From NCBI RefSeq assembly GCF_022637395.1, contig NZ_CP093337.1, forward strand, positions 2,340,001 through 2,404,000: DNA of 64,000 nt, written 5' to 3'. This DNA is from Shinella sp. H4-D48. Its GTDB lineage: Bacteria > Pseudomonadota > Alphaproteobacteria > Rhizobiales > Rhizobiaceae. Each line of letters starts with the position of its first letter. Positions within the stretch are counted from its first letter, which is position 1. Below are positions 1 to 8,437 of this stretch, in pieces. The notes under the pieces are model-generated. The model did not search any database and had not been told where the DNA came from. It was given only the letters and a program-made list of their open reading frames with translations. A program made the translations under genes and the position numbers.

Positions 1-58
1 CCAGCTCGAAGCGGTTGTCTACCTTGTCAATGCAATCTTCAACGGTGACACGGGCCAT
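1..58 (-). CDS. rpoZ: RNA polymerase omega subunit, 5' end only
   Basis: The reverse complement from 58 reads ATG followed by codons for MARVTVEDCIDKVDNRFEL, the highly conserved N-terminus of the alphaproteobacterial omega subunit. Omega binds the beta-prime subunit and helps assemble RNA polymerase. Only 19 codons lie inside the window; the rest of the gene continues to the left. An AAAGGA ribosome-binding site lies just upstream on the minus strand. It is divergent from the NYN-domain gene at 464. Recognition rests on the exact N-terminal motif. Confidence 0.9.
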   Translation of the reverse strand, partial: MARVTVEDCIDKVDNRFEL

Positions 59-463
59 TGCCTGTCCTTTGTGATCGAGAATTTCAGGAGTTTGCATGCC
101 CGATACAGGCAAAGGACGGCAAATTCAAGTTTTTCCTTGCCGGACGCGCCTTTCGCGGACGCCGCAAGCCCGCGCCTGTAATTCCCGGTTGAGGTTTGCG
201 CCCACGAAAAGACGCGGCACGGCGCCCCGAACGGCGAGGATAAAGGCCGGTAAATACTTCCCAATTCCGATATTGTGAAATGCACGGGCACCGTGCTTCT
301 GGAAAAAATGCGCCGCAACCCGTGTTTGCTTGGAAATGCCACCAACCTGCCCTAAATGACAAATAAATGAAATATGCATAATGCCACCGGAAAACGCAGC
401 CATGCACGCCGGCGTGGCGTGGCTTACGCATTATCCGGACCTCTACTTAAGGGATTTTTTGAA
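59..463. other. gene-free divergent intergenic region between rpoZ and the NYN gene
   Basis: About 405 bases with no convincing coding frame; the short frames here have poor codon structure and overlap each other on both strands. It should hold the rpoZ promoter (minus strand) and that of the NYN gene (plus strand). An A+T-rich stretch at about 355-383 is a plausible promoter area. I see no strong hairpin or operator. Confidence 0.5.
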
Positions 464-1039
464 ATGTTCGACCCGCGCGAGAAAATCGCACTCTTCATCG
501 ATGGCGCCAATCTCTATGCAGCATCCAGAACACTCGGGTTCGACATCGATTATCGGAAACTGTTGAAAGCATTTCAAAAACGCGGCTACCTTCTACGCGC
601 TTATTACTATACGGCGCTGATAGAGGACCAGGAATATTCATCCATCCGCCCGCTGATAGATTGGCTCGACTATAACGGCTACAAGGTTGTTACAAAGCCG
701 GCCAAGGAATTTACCGACTCGCTCGGTCGCCGCAAGATCAAGGGCAACATGGACATCGAACTGGCCATCGACGCGATGGAACAGTCCGAGACGGTCGATC
801 ACCTCGTCATCTTTTCAGGCGACGGCGATTTCACGACGCTGGTCGAGGCGCTTCAGCGCCGTGGCCGCAAGGTCTCGGTCGTCTCGACCATGCAGACCCA
901 GCCGCCGATGATCGCCGACGATCTGCGCCGGCAGGCGGACTATTTCATCGATCTTGGCACGCTGAAGGCCGAAATCGGTCGGGATCCCTCCGAGCGCCCG
1001 GCCCGCTCGGCGGAAGCAGCGGAGACCGCCGCAGACTGA
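464..1039 (+). CDS. NYN-domain (LabA/DUF88-like) protein
   Basis: A 191-residue protein of the NYN family (PIN-like fold, predicted metal-dependent ribonucleases of the LabA/DUF88 group). Visible signatures are IALFIDGANLY near residue 8-18 with the first acidic residue (D13), KGNMDIELAIDAM in the middle, and VIFSGDGDFTTLV, the conserved acidic GDGDF box. I chose ATG 464 over an in-frame ATG at 374 because AAGGGA (449-454) precedes it and the homologous sequence starts at MFDP. The C-terminal tail is Ala/Glu-rich and probably disordered. It is cytoplasmic, and its RNA substrate is unknown. In rhizobia this gene typically sits by rpoZ and smpB, which suggests RNA quality control, but that is inference. 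Confidence 0.85.
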   Translation: MFDPREKIALFIDGANLYAASRTLGFDIDYRKLLKAFQKRGYLLRAYYYTALIEDQEYSSIRPLIDWLDYNGYKVVTKPAKEFTDSLGRRKIKGNMDIELAIDAMEQSETVDHLVIFSGDGDFTTLVEALQRRGRKVSVVSTMQTQPPMIADDLRRQADYFIDLGTLKAEIGRDPSERPARSAEAAETAAD

Positions 1040-1225
1040 CATCAGGCAGAAAGGTCGCGCACGAAACGGAACGCTCCCTTTGGAAACGCCTGTGCCCTGC
1101 AAAACCAGACTTTTCAACGCTTCGTTAAACATCGAGGAAAATAGCGCGGAACCCCATTAGTATTCCGCAAGGTTCTGCTGCTATTCAAAATGCGGTAAAC
1201 ACATCCCGCATTGGAATATCCTGTA

Positions 1226-1621
1226 ATGGTCGACGCAGTATCGCTTTCTGGCAACAGCTACCGGGCAGCAACGCAGGCTCTTGCGCTGCGTCCGGCCGCC
1301 CCGACTGGCGAGACCCGTCCAAGCGTTTCGTCGCCCGCCGTTACGCAACCGTCCGATGCTGCGGACGACGTGGGCGACTTGAGCTTTCTCTATGCGACCA
1401 ACGGCCTTCCGGGCAATTCGGCCGCCTCGTCCAGCGCTGTCGAGCGCGCCGTAAATGCCGATACCACACGGCATACGCCCAGCCCGCTCGCCATCCAGAG
1501 CGCCGACCTCAACGCATTGATGTCGTCCTTCCTCACGGCGCGCACGCCGGCCAGCGGCGAAACGGCTGCACGTACCGTCATCAACCAGTCGATGATCGCC
1601 CAGCTCTACAGTCAGTTCTGA
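1226..1621 (+). CDS. hypothetical Ala/Ser/Thr-rich protein
   Basis: A 131-residue frame beginning MVDAVSLSGNSY and ending TVINQSMIAQLYSQF. I recognise no domain, signal peptide or membrane segment. The composition (Ala, Ser, Thr, Pro) and absence of a hydrophobic core suggest a largely disordered protein with a short amphipathic C-terminus. An in-frame TTG at 1211 is an alternative start; neither has a strong ribosome-binding site. The reading frame has G/C-rich third positions like its neighbours, which favours a real gene. It lies between the NYN gene and the convergent smpB, leaving 21 bases to the smpB stop. Confidence 0.55.
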   Translation: MVDAVSLSGNSYRAATQALALRPAAPTGETRPSVSSPAVTQPSDAADDVGDLSFLYATNGLPGNSAASSSAVERAVNADTTRHTPSPLAIQSADLNALMSSFLTARTPASGETAARTVINQSMIAQLYSQF

Positions 1622-1642
1622 CGCGGAACGCGGGGAACCCGT

Positions 1643-2122
1643 TCAGCCGCGGTCGCGCAGCAGGCGGCCCTTCTGGCGGTTCCAGTCGCGTTCCTTCTCG
1701 CTCTCGCGCTTGTCATGGAGCTTCTTGCCCTTGGCGAGCGCAAGTTCCAGCTTCGCGCGGCCGCTATCGTTGAAGTAGACCTTCAGCGGCACCAGCGTCA
1801 TGCCCTCGCGGTTGATCGCGGAACGCAGGCGATGGATTTCCCGCTTCGATAACAGAAGTTTGCGGCGGCGGCGGGTCTCGTGGTTGAAACGGTTCGCCTG
1901 CAGGTATTCCGGCAGGTAGGAATTGATCAGCCAGATCTCGCCGCCCTCGTCCGACGCGTAGGACTCGGCGATGTTCGCCTTGCCCTCGCGCAGGGATTTG
2001 ACCTCCGTGCCGGTCAACACGAGACCGGCCTCGTAGGTATCCACGATCTCGTAGTTGTAGCGGGCCTTGCGGTTCTCCGCGACTATCTTCTTGATCGTTG
2101 TCGGACGTGCCTTGGTTGCCAT
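1643..2122 (-). CDS. smpB: SsrA-binding protein SmpB
   Basis: 159 residues, the normal size for SmpB, the partner of tmRNA in trans-translation (rescue of stalled ribosomes and tagging of the nascent chain). Diagnostic stretches are [22 protein letters not shown] near the N-terminus, SLREGKANI, and the Lys/Arg-rich C-terminal tail ([17 protein letters not shown]) that enters the mRNA channel. The start ATG at 2122 is one base after the TGA of dapA (2126-2124), so the two genes are probably translationally coupled in a dapA-smpB operon. No separate ribosome-binding site is obvious, consistent with coupling. Confidence 0.95.
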   Translation of the reverse strand: MATKARPTTIKKIVAENRKARYNYEIVDTYEAGLVLTGTEVKSLREGKANIAESYASDEGGEIWLINSYLPEYLQANRFNHETRRRRKLLLSKREIHRLRSAINREGMTLVPLKVYFNDSGRAKLELALAKGKKLHDKRESEKERDWNRQKGRLLRDRG

Positions 2123-2123
2123 G

Positions 2124-3008
2124 TCAGTTCAACAGACCAGCATGGCGAAGGGCTGCATCGATGGCGGCCTCCGTTGCCGGCTCCAGGCTGGGAAGCAGGG
2201 GCGAGCGCACCGCACGGTTGCCGCCGCGGATGCGGTGCAGGCCGTATTTCGCGCCACAGACGCCCGGTTCCATGAAGATCGCCTTGTGCAGCGGCATCAG
2301 CTTGTCCTGATAGTCGAGCGCCTTGGCGTAATCCCCCGAAAGCGTCGCTTCCTGGAACTCCGCACACAGGCGCGGCGCCACATTGGCCGTGACCGAAATG
2401 CAGCCGACGCCGCCATGGGCGTTGAAGCCGAGGGCTGTCGCATCCTCACCCGAGAGCTGGACGAAATCCTTGCCGCAGGCGATGCGCTGCTCGGAAACGC
2501 GCTCGATCTTGCCGGTGGCGTCCTTGACGCCGATGATCGACGGGTGCGCCTTATGCAGCGCGCCCATCGTTTCCGGCGTCATGTCGACGACCGAACGGCC
2601 GGGGATGTTGTAGATCACAATCGGCAGTTTCACGCTTTCCGCAATGGCGGAAAAATGCGCGAACAGTCCCTTCTGCGTCGGCTTGTTATAATAAGGTGTC
2701 ACGACGAGGATCGCGTCTGCGCCTGCCTTTTCGGCGTGGCGGGCCAGATCGATCGCTTCCTTCGTGTTGTTGGAGCCGGCGCCCGCGATGACGGGAACGC
2801 GGCCCTTGGCAACCTCGATGCAGAGCTCCACCACCCGTTTGTGCTCGTCATGCGACAAAGTCGGCGATTCGCCCGTGGTGCCGACGGGTACGAGGCCGTG
2901 GCTGCCCTCACCGATCTGCCATTCGACATGGGCGGCGAATGCCGCTTCATCGACGGCACCAGCATCGGTGAACGGGGTGACGAGAGCGGGAATGGATCCC
3001 TTGAACAT
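2124..3008 (-). CDS. dapA: 4-hydroxy-tetrahydrodipicolinate synthase
   Basis: 294 residues, the normal length for DapA, which condenses pyruvate with aspartate semialdehyde in the lysine/diaminopimelate pathway. The N-terminus [15 protein letters not shown], the [14 protein letters not shown] motif (Thr-Thr pair of the active site), the IYNIPGRSV motif with its catalytic Tyr, and the Schiff-base Lys region GVKDATG are all present. AGGAG precedes the ATG. It is the first gene of a dapA-smpB operon. Its promoter lies in the shared region with the divergent transglycosylase gene. Confidence 0.95.
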   Translation of the reverse strand: MFKGSIPALVTPFTDAGAVDEAAFAAHVEWQIGEGSHGLVPVGTTGESPTLSHDEHKRVVELCIEVAKGRVPVIAGAGSNNTKEAIDLARHAEKAGADAILVVTPYYNKPTQKGLFAHFSAIAESVKLPIVIYNIPGRSVVDMTPETMGALHKAHPSIIGVKDATGKIERVSEQRIACGKDFVQLSGEDATALGFNAHGGVGCISVTANVAPRLCAEFQEATLSGDYAKALDYQDKLMPLHKAIFMEPGVCGAKYGLHRIRGGNRAVRSPLLPSLEPATEAAIDAALRHAGLLN

Positions 3009-3323
3009 CGAGAACTCCTAGGACCAGAGCCGCCCGGAGGCTTACATGCTTTGGCCGTATTCCGTGGTTAAAAACGAAGGCACAATAGTCATGTGACAGT
3101 CATGCGGCAAGCGGCGTGAAAGGCGTTTTTCGTGCACGATCAAGGCGAAAGTGCCGCAACGACGCGAATATCCGTGTCATTCTGTCCGTCGTTCGAAAGC
3201 GCGGGCCTTCACGGCTTGGTGACCGGACCGGTTAAGCATTCGTTAAGACAACAAAGGGTTAATGATTGTCGAGGATCAGGCGAACCATGACCAACGCCGC
3301 CTGCCAGGCATCCAGGACGTGAG
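3009..3323. promoter_or_regulatory. divergent promoter region with a full CtrA box (TTAA-N7-TTAA) at 3232-3246
   Basis: 315 bases between dapA and the transglycosylase gene with no coding frame. At 3232-3246 the sequence is TTAA-GCATTCG-TTAA, a perfect match to the CtrA binding consensus of alphaproteobacterial cell-cycle control. It is 78 bases before the transglycosylase ATG at 3324, a plausible promoter position. A further TTAA half-site follows at about 3259. CtrA control is inferred from the motif alone. Confidence 0.5.
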
Positions 3324-5393
3324 ATGATCTCAAAACGCAGTCTTGCCCTTTGCGCGCTGTTGCTGGCCGGCGTGGCCGGTCTTTCCCTTCGCCCCTCTCG
3401 CGTGGAAGCGGAGAGTGTCGCCACACCCACGATCAAGCCGCTCGGTTTCGCTGCCGAGATGCCATCGAAGGACATCATCACCAACGCCATTCCGCGCGGC
3501 GACGCCGTGCCTAAAGTGAACCCTGCGCTCAAGGCCGGGCTGGACGCGCTTTCCAACCGGGATGCAGCGGCCGCGATGGTTGCACGCGATCGTCTGTCCA
3601 GGGATAGCCTCGACCGCCATATCCTGACATGGGCCATCGCGGTTTCCGGCCAACGCGGCGTGCCATCGTGGGAGATCGCGGAGGCGCAGAGGGAGTTGAA
3701 GGGCTGGCCGGGCCTGAAGGCGCTGCGTGGCCATTCAGAACGGGCGCTTGCCCGGGAAAATCCACCGACATCAGACGTGCTCGCCGCCTTCGGTACGACC
3801 CGCCCCGAAACGGCGGAAGGCGCCGTCGTGCTTGCCCGCGCGCTCATCGCGACGGGCGATACGGCCCGCGCGACGGACGTGCTGCGTACCTTCTGGCACA
3901 GGGAGGCGATGAACACGGATATCGAAACGCAGATCCTCGACGAATTCGGCAGGCTTCTGACCATCGCGGACCATCGTGCCCGCATGGAAATGCTGCTCTA
4001 CCGGGACCGCGCCGACCAGGCGCAGCGTTTCGGCGATCTCGGTCAGGCGCAATCGCTTTACCGCGCCTGGGCCGCCGTCATCCGCAAGAACAAGAATACG
4101 GCCACGCTCATCAAGGCGGTGGATGCCCGCTGGCAGAACAATCCCGCTTACACCTATCTGCGCATCCGCAACCTGCGCAACAACGAGGAATACCGCGCCG
4201 CCGGCAAGCTCTTCTCGGCCATGCCGGAAGACCCCGCCCGGCTGGTCAATCCGGGCGCATGGTGGAACGAGCAGCGCATCGTCAGCCGCGGCCTTGCCGA
4301 TCTGGGCGACTATCGCGACGCCTACCGGGTTGCCGCCCATCACGGCGCAGATGATGCAACCGATATCGTCGAGGCGGAATTCCATGCCGGCTGGTACGCG
4401 CTGCGCGATCTCGGCGACGCAAAGACCGCGCACAAGCATTTTCAGCGCATCCTGCAAGCCTCCGACCGCCCGCTGTCCGTGTCCCGCGCCTGGTACTGGC
4501 TGGGGCGCGCGGCGGAAAAGGGCGGAACCGGCGACGCGAAGGAATATTTCGCGAAGGCCGCGAACTTTCCCGGCACCTTCTATGGTCAGCTCGCCGCAGC
4601 AAGGCTCGGCCGCACGGCCTTGAATGTCGCCTATCCGAAGCCGACGGCAGAGGAACGCGGCCGCTTCCATGCGCGCGAGGCTGTCCAGGCCATCGCGCGG
4701 CTGCAGGCCGCCGGCCATGGCTGGCGCGGTGACAGCCTCTACCGCGCGCTGGCCGCCGAATTGGTGAGCCCCGGCGAACTGGCGCTGCTTGCGGCACAAG
4801 CGGAAAAGGGCGGCAACCACCAGCTGTCGCTCCAGATCGGCAAGATCGCCTTCGGCCGCGGCATCGATGTGGCGGCACTGGCCTTCCCGGTCGGGGTCAT
4901 TCCCGATGGCGCCAACATTTCCGGCTCGGGCAAGGCGCTGGCCTATGCCATTGCGCGCCAGGAAAGCGCCTTCAACCCGGCGGCCGTTTCGCCGGCCAAT
5001 GCGCAGGGATTGTTGCAACTGATGCCGGCAACGGCCCAGGGTGTCGCGAAACGCTACGGCCTCGCCTATTCAAAGGAGAAGCTGACGACGGACGCTGCCT
5101 ACAATGCCACGCTCGGCGCGCATTATCTCGGCGAGCAGATCAATGACTTCGGCGGCTCCTACGTGCTGACCTTCATCGCCTACAATGCCGGCCCGCGTCG
5201 TGTGCCACAATGGATCGCCCGCTACGGCGACCCGCGCGGCAAATCGGTCGACGAGGTGGTGGACTGGATCGAGCGCATTCCGTTCTCCGAGACCCGCGGC
5301 TATGTCCAGCGCGTGATGGAGAACTACCAGGTCTACAAGACGCGGCTTGGCCAGAAGGCTGATATCGAACACGACCTCGTCGCGGGGCGTTAA
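3324..5393 (+). CDS. soluble lytic murein transglycosylase (Slt70 type)
   Basis: A 689-residue periplasmic enzyme that cleaves the MurNAc-GlcNAc bond of peptidoglycan, forming 1,6-anhydro ends. It begins with a signal peptide (KRSLALCALLLAGVAGLSL, residues about 4-22), followed by a long all-helical superhelix (residues about 40-520) as in Slt70. The C-terminal SLT domain (about 535-660) has AIARQESAFNP with catalytic Glu547, AQGLLQLMPATAQ, and FIAYNAGPRRVPQW. The order and length match the Slt70 family. It is monocistronic, with a terminator hairpin at 5416-5449. A CtrA box upstream (3232-3246) suggests cell-cycle-timed expression. Confidence 0.93.
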   Translation: MISKRSLALCALLLAGVAGLSLRPSRVEAESVATPTIKPLGFAAEMPSKDIITNAIPRGDAVPKVNPALKAGLDALSNRDAAAAMVARDRLSRDSLDRHILTWAIAVSGQRGVPSWEIAEAQRELKGWPGLKALRGHSERALARENPPTSDVLAAFGTTRPETAEGAVVLARALIATGDTARATDVLRTFWHREAMNTDIETQILDEFGRLLTIADHRARMEMLLYRDRADQAQRFGDLGQAQSLYRAWAAVIRKNKNTATLIKAVDARWQNNPAYTYLRIRNLRNNEEYRAAGKLFSAMPEDPARLVNPGAWWNEQRIVSRGLADLGDYRDAYRVAAHHGADDATDIVEAEFHAGWYALRDLGDAKTAHKHFQRILQASDRPLSVSRAWYWLGRAAEKGGTGDAKEYFAKAANFPGTFYGQLAAARLGRTALNVAYPKPTAEERGRFHAREAVQAIARLQAAGHGWRGDSLYRALAAELVSPGELALLAAQAEKGGNHQLSLQIGKIAFGRGIDVAALAFPVGVIPDGANISGSGKALAYAIARQESAFNPAAVSPANAQGLLQLMPATAQGVAKRYGLAYSKEKLTTDAAYNATLGAHYLGEQINDFGGSYVLTFIAYNAGPRRVPQWIARYGDPRGKSVDEVVDWIERIPFSETRGYVQRVMENYQVYKTRLGQKADIEHDLVAGR

Positions 5394-5415
5394 CCGCCCC
5401 TGCCCCTGAAAACTC

Positions 5416-5449
5416 CGGTGCGAAAGCGCTACGCACCGTGCTCTTTTTT
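5416..5449 (+). terminator. rho-independent terminator after the transglycosylase gene
   Basis: Perfect 7-bp stem CGGTGCG (5416-5422) / CGCACCG (5432-5438) with a 9-base loop, followed by TGCTCTTTTTT. Confidence 0.75.
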
Positions 5450-5486
5450 GGTCTAGGCTTTCGCCATCGGACACGAGGGCGCAGGT

Positions 5487-6362
5487 ATGGAAGACTTTAT
5501 CAGCCGCTTCACTACCACGACGGACGGACTGCAACTCCATGTGCGGGACTATGCGCCCGTGTCTGGCGGCGCCTCCCGGCTTCCCGTGATCTGCCTGCCA
5601 GGGCTCAGCCGCAACAGCCGCGATTTCCATCCATTCGCAGAGCGCCTTTCCAAGGATACGACAACGCCACGGCGCGTCGTTGCCATCGATTATCGCGGCC
5701 GGGGCCGCTCGAGCCGCGATCCGGATCCCACACATTATAATGTCGGCGTGGAGTGCAGCGACGTGCTGGCCATCTGTGACGCGCTCGGCATCGCGCAGGC
5801 CATCTTCGTCGGCACCTCGCGTGGCGGATTGATTCTCCATATCATGGCGACGTTACAGCCGGAGCGGATCGCGGCGGCGGTTCTCAACGACATCGGGCCG
5901 GAGATCGAGGCGGAGGGTCTTCGGGATATCCGTGACTACCTCTCGCGGCAGACCGCGCTCGATGATTTCGAAGCGGCGGCCGACCATCTCGAAGCCGTTC
6001 ACGGCCCGGCCTTCCCTGTCCTAACCCGGCAGGACTGGCTGGATATGGCAAACGCAATCTATGTCGAGGACAATGGCTGCCTGGTCGCAGACCACGACTC
6101 TGCGCTTGTGGCGCCCTTGCGGGCCATGGATTTCTCCCAGCCCCTGCCGACGCTCTGGCCACAATTCGCCCTGCTGGCCCAAAAGCCGCTGCTCGTGGTG
6201 CGCGGCGAATATTCCAAGCTTTTTTCCGCGAAGACATTGGCGCGCATGAAGGCGCAGGAGCCGATTATTGAAACCACGACGGCAAATGGCCAAGGCCACG
6301 CTCCCCTACTGCACCAGCCGGGATTGTTCGAGCGGGTCAAGGCGTTTCTGGACAATTACTAA
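5487..6362 (+). CDS. alpha/beta-fold hydrolase
   Basis: 291 residues with the classic alpha/beta-hydrolase layout: oxyanion loop ICLPGLSRNSRDF (about 35-47), a GRGRSS turn, the nucleophile elbow FVGTSRGG with Ser111, an acidic residue near the VRGEYSKLF strand, and a C-terminal GHAP(L)LHQP motif carrying the catalytic His (about 270). The family includes esterases, epoxide hydrolases and C-C hydrolases; the substrate cannot be read from the sequence. There is no signal peptide, so it is cytoplasmic. It follows the transglycosylase terminator and converges on the porin gene. Confidence 0.85.
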   Translation: MEDFISRFTTTTDGLQLHVRDYAPVSGGASRLPVICLPGLSRNSRDFHPFAERLSKDTTTPRRVVAIDYRGRGRSSRDPDPTHYNVGVECSDVLAICDALGIAQAIFVGTSRGGLILHIMATLQPERIAAAVLNDIGPEIEAEGLRDIRDYLSRQTALDDFEAAADHLEAVHGPAFPVLTRQDWLDMANAIYVEDNGCLVADHDSALVAPLRAMDFSQPLPTLWPQFALLAQKPLLVVRGEYSKLFSAKTLARMKAQEPIIETTTANGQGHAPLLHQPGLFERVKAFLDNY

Positions 6363-6400
6363 CGTCCAGCGCGGATGGAACGCCGTATGGCGCGAAAGCC

Positions 6401-6440
6401 TAAAAAACGAAAAACCCGCAGCCTCGAAAAGGCTGCGGGT
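6401..6440 (-). terminator. rho-independent terminator of the minus-strand porin gene
   Basis: Perfect 10-bp stem ACCCGCAGCC (6414-6423) / GGCTGCGGGT (6431-6440) with a 7-base loop. Read on the minus strand, the stem is followed by TTTTCGTTTTTTA, a strong T tract. No T tract follows on the plus strand, so it serves the porin. Confidence 0.85.
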
Positions 6441-6462
6441 CTATTCCTAGCTCAACTTCAGA

Positions 6463-7551
6463 TTAGAAGTTGCGCTGCAGGCGGAGGAAGCCGCGAACGA
6501 AGTCGTCGTTGTCCGCACCGTCATCAACCTTGTTCCAGTCGGCGGTCGCCAGCAGGTTCAGGCCGGATACGACTTCGTAACCGATCGTCGCACCAACGCG
6601 CCACTGATGCGTGTCGTTGACGAAGTCAGCACCACCGAACGACAGCTTGTCGAAGTACTGCACGCCGGGGGTGATCGTCAGGCGCTCCGTGGCCTTAAAG
6701 GCGTAGGAAGCGGCAACGGTCCACTCAGAAGCGGCCCAGTAAGCATTCGGGTCGGAAGCCCAGATACCGGCAAGCTGGAAGGTGCCCGGACCGGCCTCAG
6801 CCGACAGGATAGCGCGGATCGCGCCTTCTTCTGCAGCATTGTCGTAACCACCGAGAACATCAAGGTTCACGCCACCGAGCGAGAAGCCAACCGTACCGGC
6901 AATACCGAAGTCGTGATAGTGATCACCCAGAACGATCGGCGGACCAAAGGAATCGATGATATCATACTCGATTTCGTCAACCGAGAGACCTGCACGCCAG
7001 GTGCCGCCATCGTAGGTGTAAGCGATCGAGTTGAAAGCCGTGATGTTACCAAGGGTGTCGTTCTCACCGTTGATACCGCTATCCCACCAGCTGTAGAACT
7101 TACCGACCTTGAAGCCGGCCAGTTCGATGAAGGCTTCATCGATGTAGAAGTCGTTGCCCGAACGCGAACCAGCACCGCCAGCATTGGCTTCGATGTTGAT
7201 GTACGAACGCAGCGTGCCGAGCTCGGTGTCGTTACGGGCATCGAGGTTCACGTTGATGCGCGTGAACGAATCCCAATCAGAGGCACCGCCGTCACGCAGG
7301 TAGTCCTGGTTCGAGCTAACGCCGACCGGGTCGTTGTCCGAACCAAACGAGGTCTGGAAGCGAACGAAGCCGCCGATCTTGAGGCAGGTTTCGGTGCCCG
7401 GGATGTAGAAGAAGCCGGTGCCGAAGGCGTCGCAAACGCGAACGTATTCCATGGGCTCGGGCTCAGCAGCGACGATGGCGTCGGCGGCCTGTGCGCCGGA
7501 TACTGCCACGAGAGCGGCAGCGGAGCCGATGAGAAGGCTCTTGATGTTCAT
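6463..7551 (-). CDS. rhizobial-type outer-membrane porin (paralogue A)
   Basis: 362 residues of the alphaproteobacterial porin family (PF02530 type, e.g. RopA/Omp2b). A signal peptide MNIKSLLIGSAAALVAVSGA ends around AQA|AD. The mature start DAIVAAEPEPMEYVRVCDAFG and YIPGTETCLKIGG (two Cys) are family hallmarks. The body alternates beta strands and loops, and the protein ends GFLRLQRNF with the C-terminal Phe needed for Bam insertion. The start at 7551 (not further upstream) is fixed by GGAGG 8-12 bases before ATG and by identity to paralogue B. Codons 1-70 are identical at DNA level to the divergent paralogue at 8228. It forms passive diffusion channels. Confidence 0.93.
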   Translation of the reverse strand: MNIKSLLIGSAAALVAVSGAQAADAIVAAEPEPMEYVRVCDAFGTGFFYIPGTETCLKIGGFVRFQTSFGSDNDPVGVSSNQDYLRDGGASDWDSFTRINVNLDARNDTELGTLRSYINIEANAGGAGSRSGNDFYIDEAFIELAGFKVGKFYSWWDSGINGENDTLGNITAFNSIAYTYDGGTWRAGLSVDEIEYDIIDSFGPPIVLGDHYHDFGIAGTVGFSLGGVNLDVLGGYDNAAEEGAIRAILSAEAGPGTFQLAGIWASDPNAYWAASEWTVAASYAFKATERLTITPGVQYFDKLSFGGADFVNDTHQWRVGATIGYEVVSGLNLLATADWNKVDDGADNDDFVRGFLRLQRNF

Positions 7552-7572
7552 TTCTGACCTCCAGTCAAAAAG
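7342..7572 (-). repeat. left arm of a 231-bp perfect inverted repeat (porin A 5' end)
   Basis: The reverse complement of 7342-7572 is identical, base for base by eye, to 8207-8437. The arm covers 21 bases of leader with the ribosome-binding site, the signal peptide and the first 70 codons of the porin. Confidence 0.95.
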
Positions 7573-8206
7573 TTTCAAACGGGTCTGGGTTTTTTGCTGA
7601 AGGACAGCGTTCCCTGCCCCATCCCCAAGTTCAGGAAGCGGACGAACAACCGCCCCTGCTTCCGAAAGTGAAAATACAAGACGCGTTTCCGTAAGCAATC
7701 ATCAAACTGAAACGAGGCAGGGTTTCTGTCAGCCTTCGCCCGTGCCTGTTGCGCAAAGGACACAAAATGGCAGCCGGGATCGCTAAAAGTTTATGGATCC
7801 TTAACAAAAAACCTTATGTAGCCGTCACTTAGCCGGTGGCGCATCCCTGGTGACGCCGTCACAATCCAGGCAGAAAGCCGGCAGACGCGGCCTCTTCGCA
7901 TGACGAGAGCGCGGTTTTTATGGGGCACTTCATGGATTGGGTCACCGCTGCCTCAAGGAAAATCGAGAATCGGTGCGCCATGTGGCTCGTTCGATTCGCC
8001 GGCGAATCGTGACCGCTTACGCAGCCGCTTGATGCGACTTCGCTCTAGGTCCGCACTGAACATTTAAGGCTTTGGATGACGTTGCAATCGGAAAAGCACG
8101 TACACTTCCATTTCGGCGACACACAACCCTCGCACACAAACACACTTTATATATTGCATATGGAAGCCAGGGGTTGATCAACCAGCAGAAAGCCACACGC
8201 GCGGCT
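7573..8206. promoter_or_regulatory. 634-bp intergenic segment between the porin inverted repeats; divergent promoters
   Basis: No credible gene. It must contain both porin promoters and most of both leaders. A perfect 12-bp palindrome GGTTGATCAACC lies at 8172-8183, 44 bases before the porin B ATG. An A+T-rich run (TTTATATATTGCATA) at about 8147-8161 is a possible -10 area for porin B. The segment is bounded on both sides by the 231-bp inverted repeat, so homologous recombination would invert it. Confidence 0.6.
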
Positions 8207-8437
8207 CTTTTTGACTGGAGGTCAGAAATGAACATCAAGAGCCTTCTCATCGGCTCCGCTGCCGCTCTCGTGGCAGTATCCGGCGCACAGGCCGCCGACG
8301 CCATCGTCGCTGCTGAGCCCGAGCCCATGGAATACGTTCGCGTTTGCGACGCCTTCGGCACCGGCTTCTTCTACATCCCGGGCACCGAAACCTGCCTCAA
8401 GATCGGCGGCTTCGTTCGCTTCCAGACCTCGTTTGGT
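8207..8437 (+). repeat. right arm of the 231-bp perfect inverted repeat (porin B 5' end)
   Basis: Identical in reverse complement to 7342-7572. Similarity stops abruptly at 8437/8438 inside codon 70-71 and at 8206/8207 in the leader. Confidence 0.95.

Noticed and set aside
7342-8437. Invertase-type (Hin/Gin) phase-variation cassette
   Set aside because: The repeats are long coding arms, not short recombinase sites, and no serine recombinase is adjacent. If inversion occurs it would be by homologous recombination. The nearby tyrosine recombinase is not shown to act here.
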